DNA from: an uncultured Cellvibrionales bacterium
GTDB taxonomy: Bacteria > Pseudomonadota > Gammaproteobacteria > Pseudomonadales > GM7GCV1
Length of the DNA: 64,000 bases
Direction of reading: 5' to 3'
Assembly (NCBI GenBank): GCA_913063225.1
Contig: CAJXYP010000010.1
Span: forward strand, 30,351 to 94,350
Shown: piece after piece, positions 63,189 through 64,000 of the stretch
How positions within the stretch are numbered: the first letter of the stretch is position 1
How the letters are laid out: each line of letters opens with the position of its first letter
The notes under the pieces: model-generated
The model's database searches: none
Told to the model about the DNA's origin: nothing
What the model saw: the letters and a program-made list of their open reading frames with translations, nothing else
Translations under genes and position numbers: made by a program

Positions 63189-64000
63189 ATGGTGCCAGAA
63201 GCATTTTTGAATAACTGGAGCGGCATAATTACCATTGCCGTTATTTTGTTGTGCCTGCTAGTCCTCTTTCGCACTAGCCTGGCGTCAGACGCTGTTCTTA
63301 TGTCCGGTGCCGTCTTATTGATGCTTATCGGTATAATTTCTCCTAAAGAGCTTTTGATAGGGTTTTCCAACCTGGGTTTGGCGACTGTAGCGGCTCTCTA
63401 TATTGTAGCTGGCGCGCTTACGCGCACAGGCGCGCTGTATGGCCTTACCGATATGATGTTGGGCCGAATAAAAAGTATTCCGGTTGCTCAGTTTCGATTA
63501 ATGGCTCCCGTTGCTCTTATGAGCACCGTGCTTAGTAATACTCCTGTAGTTGCCATGATGATTCCGATCGTTAGCGATTGGTCCAAGCGCTCGGGCATAC
63601 ACGCCTCCAAACTTATGATGCCCCTTAGCTATGCTGCAATGGTGGGCGGGTTATGTACGGTAATTGGTACCAGCACAAACTTGGTCGTAAACGACATGAT
63701 GGCCAACGAAACTGAGGGATTGGCTCTATTTGAGCTCGCATGGATCGGTGTTCCAGCGGTAATTCTAACCATCGTCTATGTACTTATTGCTGGAGCGAAA
63801 TGGCTTCCGGCACGTGGTGAACGGCTGGATACCTTTGGTGATGGCGCGCAATACACGCTTGAAATGATGGTTAACCCAGGTGGGCCAATAGTGGGTCGGA
63901 GCATTGAAGATGCTGGCTTGAGACGTTTGAGTGGCGTATATCTGGTTGAGATTCGTCGCGGTACCCGTGTCCGAGCGGCAGTATCGCCGCGCGAGATTTT
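63189..64000 (+). CDS. SLC13/DASS-type transporter, N-terminal part
   Basis: Open frame from ATG at 63189 through the right edge (270 codons seen). Hydrophobic segments at about 12-30, 36-52, 62-80, 100-125 and 175-192, with VALMSTVLSNTPVVAMMIPIV and VGGLCTVIGTSTNLVVNDMM. The second matches the SNT-like signatures of the SLC13 divalent anion:sodium symporters. The last visible residues (GGPIVGRSIEDAGLRRLSGVYLVEIRRG) look like the start of a TrkA-C/RCK-C domain, as in the longer subfamily of about 590-620 residues. Substrate unknown; sulfate or dicarboxylate is likely. GGGA upstream of the start. Confidence 0.88.
   Translation, partial: MVPEAFLNNWSGIITIAVILLCLLVLFRTSLASDAVLMSGAVLLMLIGIISPKELLIGFSNLGLATVAALYIVAGALTRTGALYGLTDMMLGRIKSIPVAQFRLMAPVALMSTVLSNTPVVAMMIPIVSDWSKRSGIHASKLMMPLSYAAMVGGLCTVIGTSTNLVVNDMMANETEGLALFELAWIGVPAVILTIVYVLIAGAKWLPARGERLDTFGDGAQYTLEMMVNPGGPIVGRSIEDAGLRRLSGVYLVEIRRGTRVRAAVSPREI

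Overview
The window reads as a chromosome segment of a free-living marine-type gammaproteobacterium with moderate GC. Gene content and order point to the Cellvibrionales/OMG part of the class, with several blocks shared with Pseudomonas. Examples are mlaA-rssB-rssC-tal-dusA, fmdB-aspS-ruvCAB-ybgC-tolQRAB-pal-cpoB-queE-queC, and a CysB of the usual 324 residues. This placement is inferred from gene content only. About 90% of the window is coding. No CRISPR array, insertion sequence, integrase or prophage was seen.

Layout. 0-9 kb (+): end of a probable RNase D gene, ycgL, a small membrane protein, fadD, hrpA, mlaA and the rssB/rssC pair. 9-11 kb (-): tal and dusA. 11-15.5 kb: gltX, then two paralogous secreted beta-trefoil-like proteins (-) flanking a frameshifted ydcH and a DksA/TraR-type zinc protein, then tRNA-Ala(GGC) with a tRNA-3'-end-like repeat. 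15.5-20.7 kb (+): mdh, bcp, yajC, a D-cysteine desulfhydrase-like gene, an alanine:sodium symporter and a 5'-nucleotidase. 20.7-21.3 kb: a gene-free, hairpin-rich stretch. 21.3-31.4 kb, mixed strands: cupin, cysB, GFA protein, acetyltransferase, thrH, pabB, a lipoprotein methyltransferase, a lytic transglycosylase, proS and a degenerate HD-GYP protein. 31.5-43.1 kb (+): fmdB-aspS, a DUF4124-like gene, ruvCAB, the complete Tol-Pal operon, queE-queC and tRNA-Lys(TTT). 43.5-53.6 kb: a carbohydrate island with four glycoside hydrolases on the minus strand (GH3, a clan GH-A enzyme, GH3, GH16) and two sugar transporters. It looks like a laminarin or mixed beta-glucan degradation locus. 53.9-64 kb: a LytS/LytTR two-component pair, nadA, a BepA-like M48 protease, aceE-aceF and the start of an SLC13-type transporter.

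How the genes work together. The island is self-consistent. A lipoprotein GH16 would cut the glucan outside the cytoplasm, and the lipoprotein GH-A enzyme would act on the oligomers. Two transporters could import products, and two leaderless GH3 enzymes would release glucose inside the cell. No TonB-dependent receptor or dedicated regulator is inside the window, unless the adjacent LytS/LytTR pair fills that role. Much of the rest is housekeeping: translation, recombination, envelope integrity, queuosine, NAD and acetyl-CoA supply.

Most notable observations. The RssB-like phosphatase has a receiver domain whose phospho-acceptor Asp is Arg. The HD-GYP protein has lost its metal-binding signature. 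Two reading frames (ydcH and the HD-GYP gene) appear broken at A6/A7 runs. MlaA has no lipobox. A tRNA-3'-end-like direct repeat and a multi-hairpin intergenic element could be dispersed repeat families. I found no strong candidate for a wholly new defence or mobile system. The best leads are the degenerate signalling proteins, the repeat-like intergenic elements and the exported methyltransferase.
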